Assembly (NCBI GenBank): GCA_015056325.1
Contig: SVGL01000001.1
Coordinates: 300,552 to 364,551, forward strand
Direction: 5' to 3'
From: Clostridiales bacterium
GTDB lineage: Bacteria > Bacillota > Clostridia > Christensenellales > Aristaeellaceae
DNA length: 64,000 nt
Of this stretch, positions 35,472 through 43,668 are shown one piece after another; position 1 is the stretch's first letter; the number at the start of each line of letters is the position of its first letter. A model generated the notes under the pieces. That model did no database searches. It saw only the letters and a list, made by a program, of their open reading frames with translations, and was not told the DNA's origin. The translations under genes were made by a program, and so were the position numbers.

Positions 35472-35522
35472 TTCGCAGGATTTCGATATTTCATTATACA
35501 AAATGAAGGGGGATCGTGTCAA
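35472..35522. promoter_or_regulatory. Overlapping divergent promoters of araC-type regulator and UroD-like gene
   Basis: Minus strand: TTGACA (35517-35522), 18-base spacer, TATAAT (35493-35498). Plus strand: TTCGCA (35472-35477), 17-base spacer, TATACA (35495-35500). The -10 boxes overlap. An inverted repeat GATCGT/ACGATC (about 35512-35534) could be an operator. Confidence 0.65.
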
Positions 35523-35560
35523 GAAACAACGATCACTTCCCATTTGAAGGAGGCATATAT

Positions 35561-36789
35561 ATGAACATATCCGAAAAAGACCGGCGGGTATTGCGTGACC
35601 TGGCCAAGTATCAGATGGAGCTGGCTCATTCCCCACGCAACAAGCAGATCTATGCGGACTGGCTTGCAAATGGTTCCAGCAAAACGCAGGTGACCCGTCC
35701 GCTGATCCGTATAGAAACCAACACGTTCGAGCATCAGATCATGCCCCTATGATGAAGTGCGAGGGAGACGATGCCCGCCGAATTGAGCATCAGATGCTGC
35801 GTCCCATCATCAATTTCACCCTGTTTGAGGATGATACCCTGGTGCCTGATTATTTTGAGGTGACCGATCACTATCAGTTCACCCCCTTTAATCTACCTGT
35901 AAAGGTCCAGCATTCGGGCGGTTTGGGCCATCATTTCATCCCGTATCTGCATGATCTGGAGGAGGACGAGCATCTGCTTGGTAAGTCTCCCTTTGCCGTG
36001 CGGGAGGACTGGGCGCAGCAGCGCGTGCAGGAAGCCCAGGAGATCTTCGGCGATATCCTGCCCGTCAAGCGCATCTCCAACGCCGCTTACTGCACGCCTA
36101 TGCAGGATATCGTGCATATCATGAACATGGACGATATGTACATGGCCATGATCGACGATGAAGAGCGGTTCACCAACATGCTGGATCGTCTGACGGATGA
36201 CTACATCGAGTTCTTTAATACCCAGGAAGCCAGTGGTACGCTGCATACCGCAGCGCGGATGCAGCACCTCTGCCAGGGTACCTACTGCTTCACCAGCGAA
36301 TTGCCCGATGATCAGCCCAATGCCAAGCTTAAGGACATGTGGCTCTTCATGGACTCCCAGGAGACAGCAGGCGTTTCCCCCGAAATGTACAAAGAACTGG
36401 TCTTCCCTTACTACAAGAAGGTGATGGATCACTTCGGTTTGATCAGCTATGGTTGCTGTGAGGCAGCCCATCCCATCTGGGACAACTGTCTGAGCAGCAT
36501 CGAACATCTGCGTAAGGTGTCCGTCTCTCCCTGGTGTGATGAGGAATTCATGGGTGAACGCCTCCGTGGTACGGGTGTGACGTTCCTGCGCAAGCCGCCA
36601 GCGACGCTCCTGGGCATGGATACGCCTGTGCTGGACGAGGAAGCAACGCTGAATTGCTTCCGAAAGACTGGCAAAGCTGCCCGCGACTGCAAAATTGAGA
36701 TCATCCAGCGCGATGTGTATATGGTAGGTTCTTCTGCAGAAAAGGTGCATCGATTTGTGGAACTGGCTCGCAAGGGTCTGGACGGTTAA
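35561..36789 (+). pseudogene. UroD-family corrinoid-associated methyltransferase, interrupted by a one-base frameshift
   Basis: The first part (35561-35752, after GAAGGAGG) encodes the family N-terminus MNISEKDRRVLRDLAKYQME... ending at TGA just after HQIMPL. The second part starts in the other frame at 35749 and continues with MMKCEGDDARRIEHQMLRPI through the UroD-like barrel to 36789 (CCEAAHP region near residue 230). Adding one C to the CCCC run at 35744-35747 restores PPMMKCEGD and one 409-residue frame. It may therefore be a sequencing or assembly error, or a true recent mutation. Divergent from the AraC regulator, it is probably the substrate-specific demethylase of the corrinoid system. 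Confidence 0.75.
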
Positions 36790-36797
36790 TGGCATAA

Positions 36798-36835
36798 CAA
36801 CGAAAGCGAAGGAGCAGCTGCTCCTTCGCTTCGTT
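36798..36835 (+). terminator. Perfect palindrome after the UroD-like gene, probable terminator
   Basis: Arms centred on GCGAAGGAGCAGCTGCTCCTTCGC (written 5' half GCGAAGGAGCAG) extend to AACGAA/TTCGTT. The U-tract is weak, but a second hairpin follows at 36845. Confidence 0.65.
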
Positions 36836-36839
36836 ATAC

Positions 36840-36882
36840 GAAAAGAACCAGTCTCTTTCGAAACTGGTTCTTCTGGCAGGGA
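36840..36882. repeat. Degenerate copy of the tRNA-Trp 3' end plus terminator
   Basis: Matches 37309-37350 over about 42 bases, with three differences inside. It contains the terminator hairpin GAACCAGT.../ACTGGTTC and TGGCAGGG, the complement of the last 8 tRNA bases including CCA, but no tRNA body. Confidence 0.85.
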
Positions 36883-36891
36883 CAAGCATTG

Positions 36892-37296
36892 TTACATCTT
36901 GATCCTGTTCTGCAAATATTTCAGATTGAAAAGCCATTCATCGTCATTTTCCATCTGGGCTTGTTGCTGACTGCGAGCAAGTTGCTTTTTAAGCATTGGT
37001 TCTTCCATATCCAGCAGTCTGTTATGAATAATAATTGCGCCCGGCCAATTCAAATCCTGCAGCCATTCAAATATTTGATCCAGATATGGCTCAAGTTCGC
37101 TATCAGTGCGTTGAGCAAGAATGATTGCACAATTCTCCCACACAGCTTTAGGATTTGGAACAATCATTGGCTGGATGAAGAGCCACAGGTTCTGTATGCT
37201 GCTTGCTTCCTCAATGGCAGCTCGCTGGACATCTTCAGGCTGCCCCCACGATAGACGAGAATAGAAATCATCAAAGTAATGCATTGAATACTCCAC
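36892..37296 (-). CDS. Small DUF5071-like protein, possible immunity protein
   Basis: 134 residues. The stretch ELEPYLDQIFEWLQDLNWPG is the recognisable core of DUF5071 (a helix, then EWLQDxNWP). The remainder is helical and acidic, and the C-terminus is Gln/Asn/Lys-rich. There is no membrane segment. It is transcribed toward the UroD-like gene. Both sides are bounded by copies of the tRNA-Trp 3' end and terminator, so it appears to be an inserted cassette. DUF5071 proteins are unassigned; an immunity role is a guess from size and setting. Confidence 0.65.
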   Translation of the reverse strand: MEYSMHYFDDFYSRLSWGQPEDVQRAAIEEASSIQNLWLFIQPMIVPNPKAVWENCAIILAQRTDSELEPYLDQIFEWLQDLNWPGAIIIHNRLLDMEEPMLKKQLARSQQQAQMENDDEWLFNLKYLQNRIKM

Positions 37297-37308
37297 TGCC
37301 CAATTATT

Positions 37309-37350
37309 GAAAAGAACCAGTTTCTTGCGAAACTGGTTCTTCTGGCAGGG
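37309..37350. repeat. tRNA-Trp 3' end and terminator (second direct-repeat copy)
   Basis: The intact copy: hairpin GAACCAGTTTC/GAAACTGGTTC with a TTTTC tail on the minus strand, followed by the last 8 bases of the tRNA. It pairs with the copy at 36840-36882 and brackets the DUF5071-like gene. Confidence 0.85.
37311..37342 (-). terminator. Terminator of tRNA-Trp
   Basis: On the minus strand an 11-bp stem GAACCAGTTTC/GAAACTGGTTC with a GCAA loop and CTTTTC tail follows the CCA end directly. Confidence 0.9.
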
Positions 37351-37416
37351 GCACTAGGACTCGAACCCAGAACAAAGGTTTTGGAGACCCACGTGTTACC
37401 ATTACACCATACCCCT
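37343..37416 (-). tRNA. tRNA-Trp (CCA anticodon)
   Basis: A 74-nt tRNA with acceptor AGGGGTA/T-GCCCCT, D-arm GTGTAATGGTAACAC, anticodon loop CTCCAAA (CCA), T-arm with GGGTTCGAGTCC, and an encoded CCA. The lower anticodon stem has a G-T and a T-T apposition. Its promoter (minus: TTGACT 37461-37466, 17-base spacer, TAATAT 37438-37443) is clear. Confidence 0.95.
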
Positions 37417-37437
37417 ATGTCGCCAGGCGACTTTTAT

Positions 37438-37466
37438 ATATTATCACGTAGAAAAGAAAAAGTCAA
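37438..37466 (-). promoter_or_regulatory. Promoter of tRNA-Trp
   Basis: TTGACT (37461-37466), 17-base spacer, TAATAT (37438-37443). A small GTCGCC/GGCGAC hairpin lies in the 5' leader. Confidence 0.8.
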
Positions 37467-37554
37467 GCATAAATTTTTGTTTTTTCCAGAATATTTTCTC
37501 CATTGCGTGTGGTGAACAGAATTGGTTTTTTTCACGATATGGTTCGTTATTCTA

Positions 37555-37583
37555 TTTACAAATAGAAGGAAAAGGTGTATGAT
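37555..37583 (+). promoter_or_regulatory. Promoter of the BMP-type importer operon
   Basis: TTTACA (37555-37560), 17-base spacer, TATGAT (37578-37583), about 45 bases before the ribosome site GGGAGG. Confidence 0.75.
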
Positions 37584-37634
37584 AGTACAGTCGTCCCTTT
37601 CAATTCGACAATAACATTCGGGAGGAACATGAAC

Positions 37635-38822
37635 ATGAAGAAGTTTGCTTCTCTGCTGCTTGCCCTGTGCATGCTGCTGAGCATGGTCGTCGTTGCCAAC
37701 GCTGAGGTCGCTGCCAACGAGATCAAGATCGGCCTGATCTGCATCGGCGACGAGAACGAAGGCTATACCGCCAACCACATTAACGGCCTGCGCGCTGCTT
37801 GCGCTGAGCTGGGCATCGACGCCAGCCAGGTCATCTACAAGTACAACACCCCCGAGACCGAAGCTGCCTACGAAGCCGCCATCGACCTGGCTGAGCAGGG
37901 CTGTGATGTGATCTTTGCCAACTCCTTCGGCCATGAGTCCTATGTTTTCCTGGCCGCTGAGGAGTATCCTGAAATCGAGTTCTGCCATGCCACCGGTACC
38001 GGCGCTTCCGCCTCCGGCCTGGAGAACGCTCACAACTTCTTTGCTGCCATCTACGAGGCCCGCTATGTGGCTGGCGTCGTTGCTGGTATGAAGCTGAACG
38101 AGATGATCGCCGAGGGTAAGTTCACCGCTGAGCAGGCCAAGATCGGCTACGTCGGTGCGTTCCCCTTCGAAGAAGTGAAGTCCGGCTACACTGCTTTCTA
38201 CCTGGGCGCCCGTTCTGTGTGCCCCTCCGCCACCATGGAAGTGAAGTTCACCAACTCCTGGGGCGACCTGGCTCTGGAAAAGGAAGCTGCTGAGGCTCTG
38301 ATCGCCAATGGCTGCGTGCTGATCTCCCAGCATGCCGATACCACCGGTGCTCCCACTGCCTGTGAGGCTGCCGGCGTGCCCTGTGTTGGCTACAACATTT
38401 CCATGATCCCCGCTGCCCCCAACACCGCTCTGACCTCTGCTGCCATCAACTGGGCTTCTTACTTCAAGTTTGCTCTGCAGAATGTGCTGGCTGGCGAGAA
38501 GTTCGCTTCTGACTGGTGCCAGGGCTATGTGGACGGCGCGGTCTACATCACCGAACTGAATGAAGGCCTGGTGGCTGAAGGCACTGCTGCCAAGGTCGCC
38601 GAGATCGAGGAGGCCATCAAGAACGGCACCCTGCATGTCTTCAATACCGCTACCTTCACCGTGAAGGGCGAAACCGTCACCACCTGCACCGCCTATGACA
38701 CCGATGGCGACTATGTGCCGGATTTCGGCGAGGCCATCGTTGACGGCTACTTCGCTGAGTCTGTGCTGCGCAGTGCGCCCTACTTCGGTCTGGACATCGA
38801 CGGCATCACCATGGTGGAATAA
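37635..38822 (+). CDS. BMP family (PnrA-like) substrate-binding protein
   Basis: About 395 residues from the ATG at 37635 (an ATG two codons earlier lies too close to GGGAGG). The signal peptide is KKFASLLLALCMLLSMVVVA with probable cleavage at ANA-EV; a lipobox is not convincing. The fold shows the BMP pattern: IKIGLICIGDENEGYTANHI, CDVIFANSFGHE, YEARYVAGVVAGM and CEAAGVPCVGYN. BMP proteins bind purine nucleosides (or related compounds) for ABC import. The codon use is highly biased, suggesting strong expression. A leaky terminator separates it from the ATPase gene, consistent with more binding protein than transporter. Confidence 0.92.
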   Translation: MKKFASLLLALCMLLSMVVVANAEVAANEIKIGLICIGDENEGYTANHINGLRAACAELGIDASQVIYKYNTPETEAAYEAAIDLAEQGCDVIFANSFGHESYVFLAAEEYPEIEFCHATGTGASASGLENAHNFFAAIYEARYVAGVVAGMKLNEMIAEGKFTAEQAKIGYVGAFPFEEVKSGYTAFYLGARSVCPSATMEVKFTNSWGDLALEKEAAEALIANGCVLISQHADTTGAPTACEAAGVPCVGYNISMIPAAPNTALTSAAINWASYFKFALQNVLAGEKFASDWCQGYVDGAVYITELNEGLVAEGTAAKVAEIEEAIKNGTLHVFNTATFTVKGETVTTCTAYDTDGDYVPDFGEAIVDGYFAESVLRSAPYFGLDIDGITMVE

Positions 38823-38832
38823 TTCCCAAAGA

Positions 38833-38872
38833 ATCCTATGCCCTGTCACCCTCAGGCGGCAGGGCATTCTCT
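38833..38872 (+). terminator. Attenuator-like hairpin between binding protein and ATPase genes
   Basis: ATGCCCTG pairs with CAGGGCAT across about 14 bases, followed by TCTCTCT. It probably gives partial termination inside the operon. Confidence 0.7.
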
Positions 38873-38922
38873 CTATGTATCGGCTTTTTCGATGACTACA
38901 ACCGATAACGGAGGCGTTCCCT

Positions 38923-40470
38923 TTGCAAAGCAACGAGTGTATTGATCTGATTGAATTGCGCGGCATCACCAAGCGCTTTGGTTCGGTTGTCGCCAATGAG
39001 AATGTCACCATGTCCGTCCGTAAGGGCGAGATTTTGTCTGTGCTGGGTGAAAACGGCTCAGGTAAGACCTCACTGATGAACATGCTAGCCGGCATTTACT
39101 TCCCGGATGCGGGTCATATCTATGTTGAGGGCAGGGAAGTTGTTATTCGCTCACCCAAGGACGCCTTTGACCTGGGCATCGGCATGATCCACCAGCATTT
39201 CAAGCTCGTGGATGTGCTGACTGCGGCGGAAAACATCATTCTTGGTCTTTCAGGCAAGTTCACCCTGGATATGAAAGCGGTTAAGGCTGACATTCAAAAG
39301 CTGCTGGATAAGTATGGGTTTGAACTGAACCTGGACAGCAAGATTTACGAGATGTCCGTCAGTCAGAAGCAGACGGTGGAAATCGTCAAGATGCTTTACC
39401 GCGGCGCCCACATTCTTATTCTGGATGAACCTACGGCTGTGTTGACCCCCCAGGAAACGGAGAAGCTTTTCCAGGTGCTGCGCAATATGCGCGCGCAGGG
39501 ACATTCTATCATCATCATCACCCACAAGCTCAATGAGGTGCTTTCTCTTTCTGATCGCGTCGCGGTGTTGCGTAAGGGTCAGTATGTGGGTACGGTGAAC
39601 ACCTGTGACGCCACAGAGATGAGTCTGACGGAAATGATGGTGGGCGAGAAGGTCGTGTTGGACATTGAACGCCCTGATCCTGTCAATCCCCGGCTGAAGC
39701 TGGATATGAAGGATGTCACCGTTGTCAATAAGGAAGGCCGCGAGGTGCTCTCACACGCCTCCTTCCAGGCTTATACTGGTGAAATTCTGGGTATTGCCGG
39801 CATTGCGGGTTCCGGTCAGAAGGAGCTGCTGGAATCCATCGCTGGTCTGCAGAAGCTTCAGAGCGGCAATATCGAGTATACCAACCGCAAGGGCCACATC
39901 AAGGAGTTGACCAAGATGTCCGCCCGAAGGATCCGCGAGATCGGTATTCGCCTGGCTTTTGTTCCTGAGGATCGCCTGGGCATGGGTCTGGTGGCTTCCA
40001 TGGGCATGACGGATAACATGATGCTGCGTTCCTATCGTGCTGGCCGCGGCTTCTTCTCCCGACGGAAGGAGCCCCACGACCTGGCTGAGCGCATTAAACG
40101 TGACCTTGGCGTGGTGACGCCTAACGTTGAGTCTCCTGTGGGCCGCATGTCCGGCGGCAATGTCCAGAAGGTGCTTGTGGGCCGTGAGATCGCCTCTTCG
40201 CCCCAGGTGCTGATGGTGGCATACCCCGTCCGTGGATTGGATATCAACTCGTCCTACACTATTTATGGTCTTCTTAATGAGCAGAAGAAGCAGGGCAGCT
40301 GCGTGATCTGTGTCGGCGAAGACCTGGACGTTCTGCTTGCCTTGAGCGACCGCATTCTGGTCATGGCGGATGGCAAGATCACCGGCGTGGTGGACGCCAG
40401 AACTGCAACCAAGGAAGAGATCGGCCTGATGATGACTGGCGATTTTCAGAAGAAGGAGGAGAATGCATGA
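38923..40470 (+). CDS. Nucleoside ABC importer ATPase with two ABC domains
   Basis: 515 residues, TTG start at 38923 with GGAGG 8 bases upstream. The first ABC domain has LGENGSGKTSLMN and ILILDEPTAVL; its signature is the atypical MSVSQKQTVE. The second has IAGSGQKELLESI in the Walker A position and MSGGNVQKVLVGRE as signature, with LMVAYPVRGLD at Walker B: the catalytic Glu appears replaced. This asymmetry is typical of RbsA/YufO-type nucleoside and sugar ATPases. It overlaps the first permease by ATGA. Confidence 0.94.
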   Translation: MQSNECIDLIELRGITKRFGSVVANENVTMSVRKGEILSVLGENGSGKTSLMNMLAGIYFPDAGHIYVEGREVVIRSPKDAFDLGIGMIHQHFKLVDVLTAAENIILGLSGKFTLDMKAVKADIQKLLDKYGFELNLDSKIYEMSVSQKQTVEIVKMLYRGAHILILDEPTAVLTPQETEKLFQVLRNMRAQGHSIIIITHKLNEVLSLSDRVAVLRKGQYVGTVNTCDATEMSLTEMMVGEKVVLDIERPDPVNPRLKLDMKDVTVVNKEGREVLSHASFQAYTGEILGIAGIAGSGQKELLESIAGLQKLQSGNIEYTNRKGHIKELTKMSARRIREIGIRLAFVPEDRLGMGLVASMGMTDNMMLRSYRAGRGFFSRRKEPHDLAERIKRDLGVVTPNVESPVGRMSGGNVQKVLVGREIASSPQVLMVAYPVRGLDINSSYTIYGLLNEQKKQGSCVICVGEDLDVLLALSDRILVMADGKITGVVDARTATKEEIGLMMTGDFQKKEENA

Positions 40471-41609
40471 GCAATGTGCAGAAAACGCCGCTTTTCCATG
40501 TTGTGAAGCGTGATTCTTCCTCTTTCCTGCGCGGTGCGCTGGTGCGCTTGTGTGCATTGGTGCTGGCACTGATTGTCTGTTCTGTTATTATCGTTCTGAT
40601 GACTGGCATGAATCCAATCAGCGTTTACAGCGCGCTGATTGACGGCGCTGTGGGTACATCTCGACGTGCCTGGATTACCCTGCGTGACGCCGCCATTCTG
40701 CTGTGTATTGGCTTTGCGGTTATGCCGGCTTTCCGCATGCGCTTCTGGAATACTGGTGCGGAAGGTCAGGTGCTGGTTGGCGCGTTGGCGACGGCAGCTG
40801 TCATGATCCTCGGCAAGGATCTGCCTGCATGGGCTCTGTATACACTGTGCCCTCTGGCTGGTGTGGCTGCGGGCGTGCTGTGGGGCGTGGTTCCTGCCTT
40901 CTTCAAGGCCAAGTGGAATACCAATGAGACCCTCTTCACCCTGATGCTCAACTATATTGCAACCCAGTTGGTGGCCTACTGCATTATCTTCTGGGAGAAG
41001 ACGAAGGGCTCCAACTCCGTCGGCCTGATCAACTCCAAAGGTAAGATCGGCTGGCTGCCCAATATCAACTTCAACGCAGAAGGGGATATCAGCTGGCTGC
41101 CTGTGATCAAGAACAATAGCTATCTTCTGCCGATTATCATTGTGGTTGTGCTGGCTGTGGTGCTGTTCATTTACATGCGCTACACAAAGCAGGGGTATGA
41201 GATCAGCGTTGTCGGCGAGAGCGAGAATACCGCTCATTACGCCGGCATCAGCGTGGGGAAGGTCATCATCCGCACAATGGCCATCTGCGGTGGTATCGCC
41301 GGTCTGGCAGGCTACCTGCTGACGGCAGGCGTGGGTCATACCATCTCCACTGGCATTTCCGGCGGACGCGGTTTCACGGCAATCGTCGTGGCCTGGTTGG
41401 GCAAGCTGAACCCCTTCACGATGATGCTGGTCGCCTTCGGCCTTGTTTTCATGGAGAAGGGCTCCATTCAGATTGCCTCTGACTTCCAGCTGGACGCCAA
41501 CGCAAGCGAGATCCTCACAGGCGTGATCCTTTTCTTCATCCTGGGCTGCGAATTCTTCATCAATTACCGCCTTGAGTTTCACAAAGCGGAGAAGGAGGCG
41601 GTCAAATGA
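40467..41609 (+). CDS. Nucleoside ABC importer permease (YufP/NupP-like)
   Basis: 380 residues with about ten hydrophobic segments. Family pattern: FRMRFWNTGAEGQVLVGALA near the N-terminal third, then GYEISVVGESENTAHYAGIS, and LTAGVGHTISTGISGGRGFT, all characteristic of the BPD_transp_2/YufP group. It pairs with the permease at 41606 to form the channel. The ATG overlaps the ATPase stop and its stop overlaps the next start, so it is tightly coupled. Confidence 0.93.
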   Translation: MSNVQKTPLFHVVKRDSSSFLRGALVRLCALVLALIVCSVIIVLMTGMNPISVYSALIDGAVGTSRRAWITLRDAAILLCIGFAVMPAFRMRFWNTGAEGQVLVGALATAAVMILGKDLPAWALYTLCPLAGVAAGVLWGVVPAFFKAKWNTNETLFTLMLNYIATQLVAYCIIFWEKTKGSNSVGLINSKGKIGWLPNINFNAEGDISWLPVIKNNSYLLPIIIVVVLAVVLFIYMRYTKQGYEISVVGESENTAHYAGISVGKVIIRTMAICGGIAGLAGYLLTAGVGHTISTGISGGRGFTAIVVAWLGKLNPFTMMLVAFGLVFMEKGSIQIASDFQLDANASEILTGVILFFILGCEFFINYRLEFHKAEKEAVK

Positions 41610-42601
41610 ATCTGATCATCACTTTCCTTCAGAAGGCCATTACCCAGGGTATTCCACTGCTCTACGGCGCCAGTGGCGAGATCCTGACGGAGAAGTCCGG
41701 CAATCTGAACCTGGGCGTGCCCGGCATGATGTACATGGGCGGCGTCGGCGGTCTGATCGGCGCCTTCCTGTATGAAAATGCCTGCGCAAAGGCGGGCAGC
41801 GAGCCTATTGCCTTCCTGGGCATGGTGATTGCCCTGCTTTGTGCGCTGTTGATGTCCGGCTTCGGTGCACTGATCTACAGCGTGCTGACCATTACCCTGC
41901 GCGCCAATCAGAACGTCACCGGCCTGGCCCTGACCACCTTTGGTATGGGCTTTGGCAACTTCTTCGGCGGCTCCCTGTCCAAACTTGCGGGCGGTGTTGG
42001 TCAGCTGTCCACCGCAACCACGGCGAAGGCCTTCCAGGCAACCATTCCTGGTTTGCGGGATATCCCAGTGGTGGGCGAGTTGCTCTTCAGCTACGGCTGG
42101 ATGACCTACGCAGCCATTGTGCTGACGCTGGTGCTGAGCTGGTTCATGTTCAAGACCCGCATTGGCCTTAACCTGCGTTCCATTGGCGAAAGCGCTGCGA
42201 CGGCGGATGCTGCCGGCGTGAATGTGACCCGCTATAAGTATATCGCCACCATCACCGGCGGTATGCTGGCAGGCTTGGGCGGATTGTACTTCGTTATGGA
42301 ATACACCAGCGGCACATGGGTCAACAACGGCTTCGGTGATCGCGGCTGGCTGGCAGTAGCACTGGTCATCTTTGCTCGCTGGCGCCCCCTCAATGCCATT
42401 TGGGGCTCCTTCCTCTTCGGCGGCTTGTACATCCTGTACCTGTATATCCCCGGCCTGACCCGCAGCTGGCAGGAGCTGTTCAAGATGCTGCCCTATGTGG
42501 TCACCATCATTGTGCTGGTCATCACCAGCCTCCGCAAGAAGCGCGAAGATCAGCCGCCCCAGTCCCTTGGTTTGCCGTATTTCCGCGAGAGTCGCGGTTA
42601 A
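41606..42601 (+). CDS. Nucleoside ABC importer permease (YufQ/NupQ-like)
   Basis: 331 residues with about eight membrane segments. Diagnostic blocks are PLLYGASGEILTEKSGNLNLGVPGMM at the N-terminus (ending in the ALNIG-like loop) and NLRSIGESAATADAAGVNV, followed by GGLGGLYFVMEYTSG. It ends the four-gene importer (binding protein, ATPase, two permeases) predicted to import nucleosides or similar compounds. A strong hairpin follows. Confidence 0.93.
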   Translation: MNLIITFLQKAITQGIPLLYGASGEILTEKSGNLNLGVPGMMYMGGVGGLIGAFLYENACAKAGSEPIAFLGMVIALLCALLMSGFGALIYSVLTITLRANQNVTGLALTTFGMGFGNFFGGSLSKLAGGVGQLSTATTAKAFQATIPGLRDIPVVGELLFSYGWMTYAAIVLTLVLSWFMFKTRIGLNLRSIGESAATADAAGVNVTRYKYIATITGGMLAGLGGLYFVMEYTSGTWVNNGFGDRGWLAVALVIFARWRPLNAIWGSFLFGGLYILYLYIPGLTRSWQELFKMLPYVVTIIVLVITSLRKKREDQPPQSLGLPYFRESRG

Positions 42602-42607
42602 CCCCAA

Positions 42608-42650
42608 TATACATCCCCCGACGCGTTCAGCATCGGGGGATGTATTTATG
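42608..42650. terminator. Terminator shared by the importer operon and the glycosylase gene
   Basis: ATACATCCCCCGA / TCGGGGGATGTAT, a 13-bp stem, followed by TTAT on the plus strand. The genes converge here. Confidence 0.88.
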
Positions 42651-43131
42651 TGAGCAGGACTTTTCTCCAAGAATCAACAAGCTTACCCAGGGAGCATGCT
42701 GCATTTGCAGGACTGGTGGACGGCAGCACGAAGGCTTTGATACCAATGTGTGTCTCAAGATAACGCTGATATAGTTTTCCAGCAAGGCTGCCGTTGCAGA
42801 TGACACGGTCAATACATGCGGCATCTGTAACGCGACTAATATCGACAGGTGTTGCATTCTTCACCGAAGCATCCGAAGAACCCTGGATATCGCAGGAAGC
42901 GATCACATCCCACAAGGCGATGTGGTGTCTTAGCAGGAGTGCTTTCTTTGCAGGGATGTCCTCGGGAATCTCTTCATCAAATATGGCAGCGAGCATCCGC
43001 CAGAAGCGGTTCTGCGGATGGCCGTAGAAGAAGCCATTTTCCCGTGACTTCACCGACGGGAAACTGCCGAGAATCAGGATGTGGCAATTCGCATCTACAA
43101 CAGGCGGGAAAGGATGATCAACGCGCTGCAT
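42646..43131 (-). CDS. DNA-deoxyinosine/uracil glycosylase (UDG superfamily, HDG type)
   Basis: 161 residues. The sequence contains ILILGSFPSVKSRENGFFYG then HPQNRFWRML, diagnostic of the hypoxanthine-DNA glycosylase branch of the uracil-DNA glycosylase superfamily. The distal loop is LPSTSPANA. Such enzymes remove hypoxanthine arising from adenine deamination. It is the final gene of the minus-strand group and its ATG abuts the stop of the GNAT gene without a gap. Confidence 0.9.
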   Translation of the reverse strand: MQRVDHPFPPVVDANCHILILGSFPSVKSRENGFFYGHPQNRFWRMLAAIFDEEIPEDIPAKKALLLRHHIALWDVIASCDIQGSSDASVKNATPVDISRVTDAACIDRVICNGSLAGKLYQRYLETHIGIKAFVLPSTSPANAACSLGKLVDSWRKVLLT

Positions 43132-43656
43132 TTAGTCCTCCACAACCATCTTCCAGAATTTTGCCTGGAAGGTTTCGCTGCCATCAAAGCGACTGTACTT
43201 GCCGTCATGATCGAAATGCAGTCCACACTTCTCCATCACACGGCCGGAAGCGGGATTATTCGTTGCATGGCTTGCTACAAAGACGCGCACACCGTATTCA
43301 CGACGTGCCAGATTGATCATGGCCTTTGTAGCTTCGGTGGCGTAACCCTGATTCCATGCATCACGGCGCAGATTGTAGCCGAATTCCCACGAGCCGTCCT
43401 GATGGTCATGAGGGCCGATGGAGCCCGCGCCGATCAACAGACCGTCCTCCTTGCGGACAAAACCGAAGTGCAGCTCCTTTTCGGCGTTGATGGCAGTTTC
43501 CAGCCACTTCACGACATCGGCGACGTCGGTGTACAGGTTGTAGGGCATGTACCGGTTGACGATGGGATCGGAGAGCCAGACGAACTCTGCTTCCGCGTCG
43601 TCCAGGGACAGGGGGCGAAGGATGAGACGTTCGGTTTCGATGACGTGGGTGTGCAT
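43132..43656 (-). CDS. GNAT family N-acetyltransferase (RimJ/RimL-like)
   Basis: 174 residues from ATG at 43656, after AGAGGTGAG. It begins ETERLILRPLSLDDAE and has the acetyl-CoA loop RDAWNQGYATEATKAM and the NPASGRVMEKCGLHFD block. The C-terminal part is hydrophilic. The acceptor is unknown. It follows the DUF1871 gene by 12 bases and is coupled to the glycosylase gene. Confidence 0.9.
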   Translation of the reverse strand: MHTHVIETERLILRPLSLDDAEAEFVWLSDPIVNRYMPYNLYTDVADVVKWLETAINAEKELHFGFVRKEDGLLIGAGSIGPHDHQDGSWEFGYNLRRDAWNQGYATEATKAMINLARREYGVRVFVASHATNNPASGRVMEKCGLHFDHDGKYSRFDGSETFQAKFWKMVVED

Positions 43657-43668
43657 GAATCTCACCTC

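Noticed and set aside
35749..35752. Two separate genes coupled by ATGA in the UroD-like region
   Set aside because: Family comparison needs both parts in one protein, and a single C restores the frame. The 64-residue N-terminal piece alone would not fold as a domain. I kept this as the alternative only.
36840..36882. A complete second tRNA-Trp gene
   Set aside because: Only the last 8 tRNA bases and the terminator are present; no D-arm or anticodon arm follows.
37434..39095. A 553-codon open frame on the minus strand over the BMP gene
   Set aside because: It runs opposite to a gene with a signal peptide, ribosome site and conserved BMP blocks. Its composition (Gly/Ala/Val/Ser/His) is the usual antisense of strongly biased codons.
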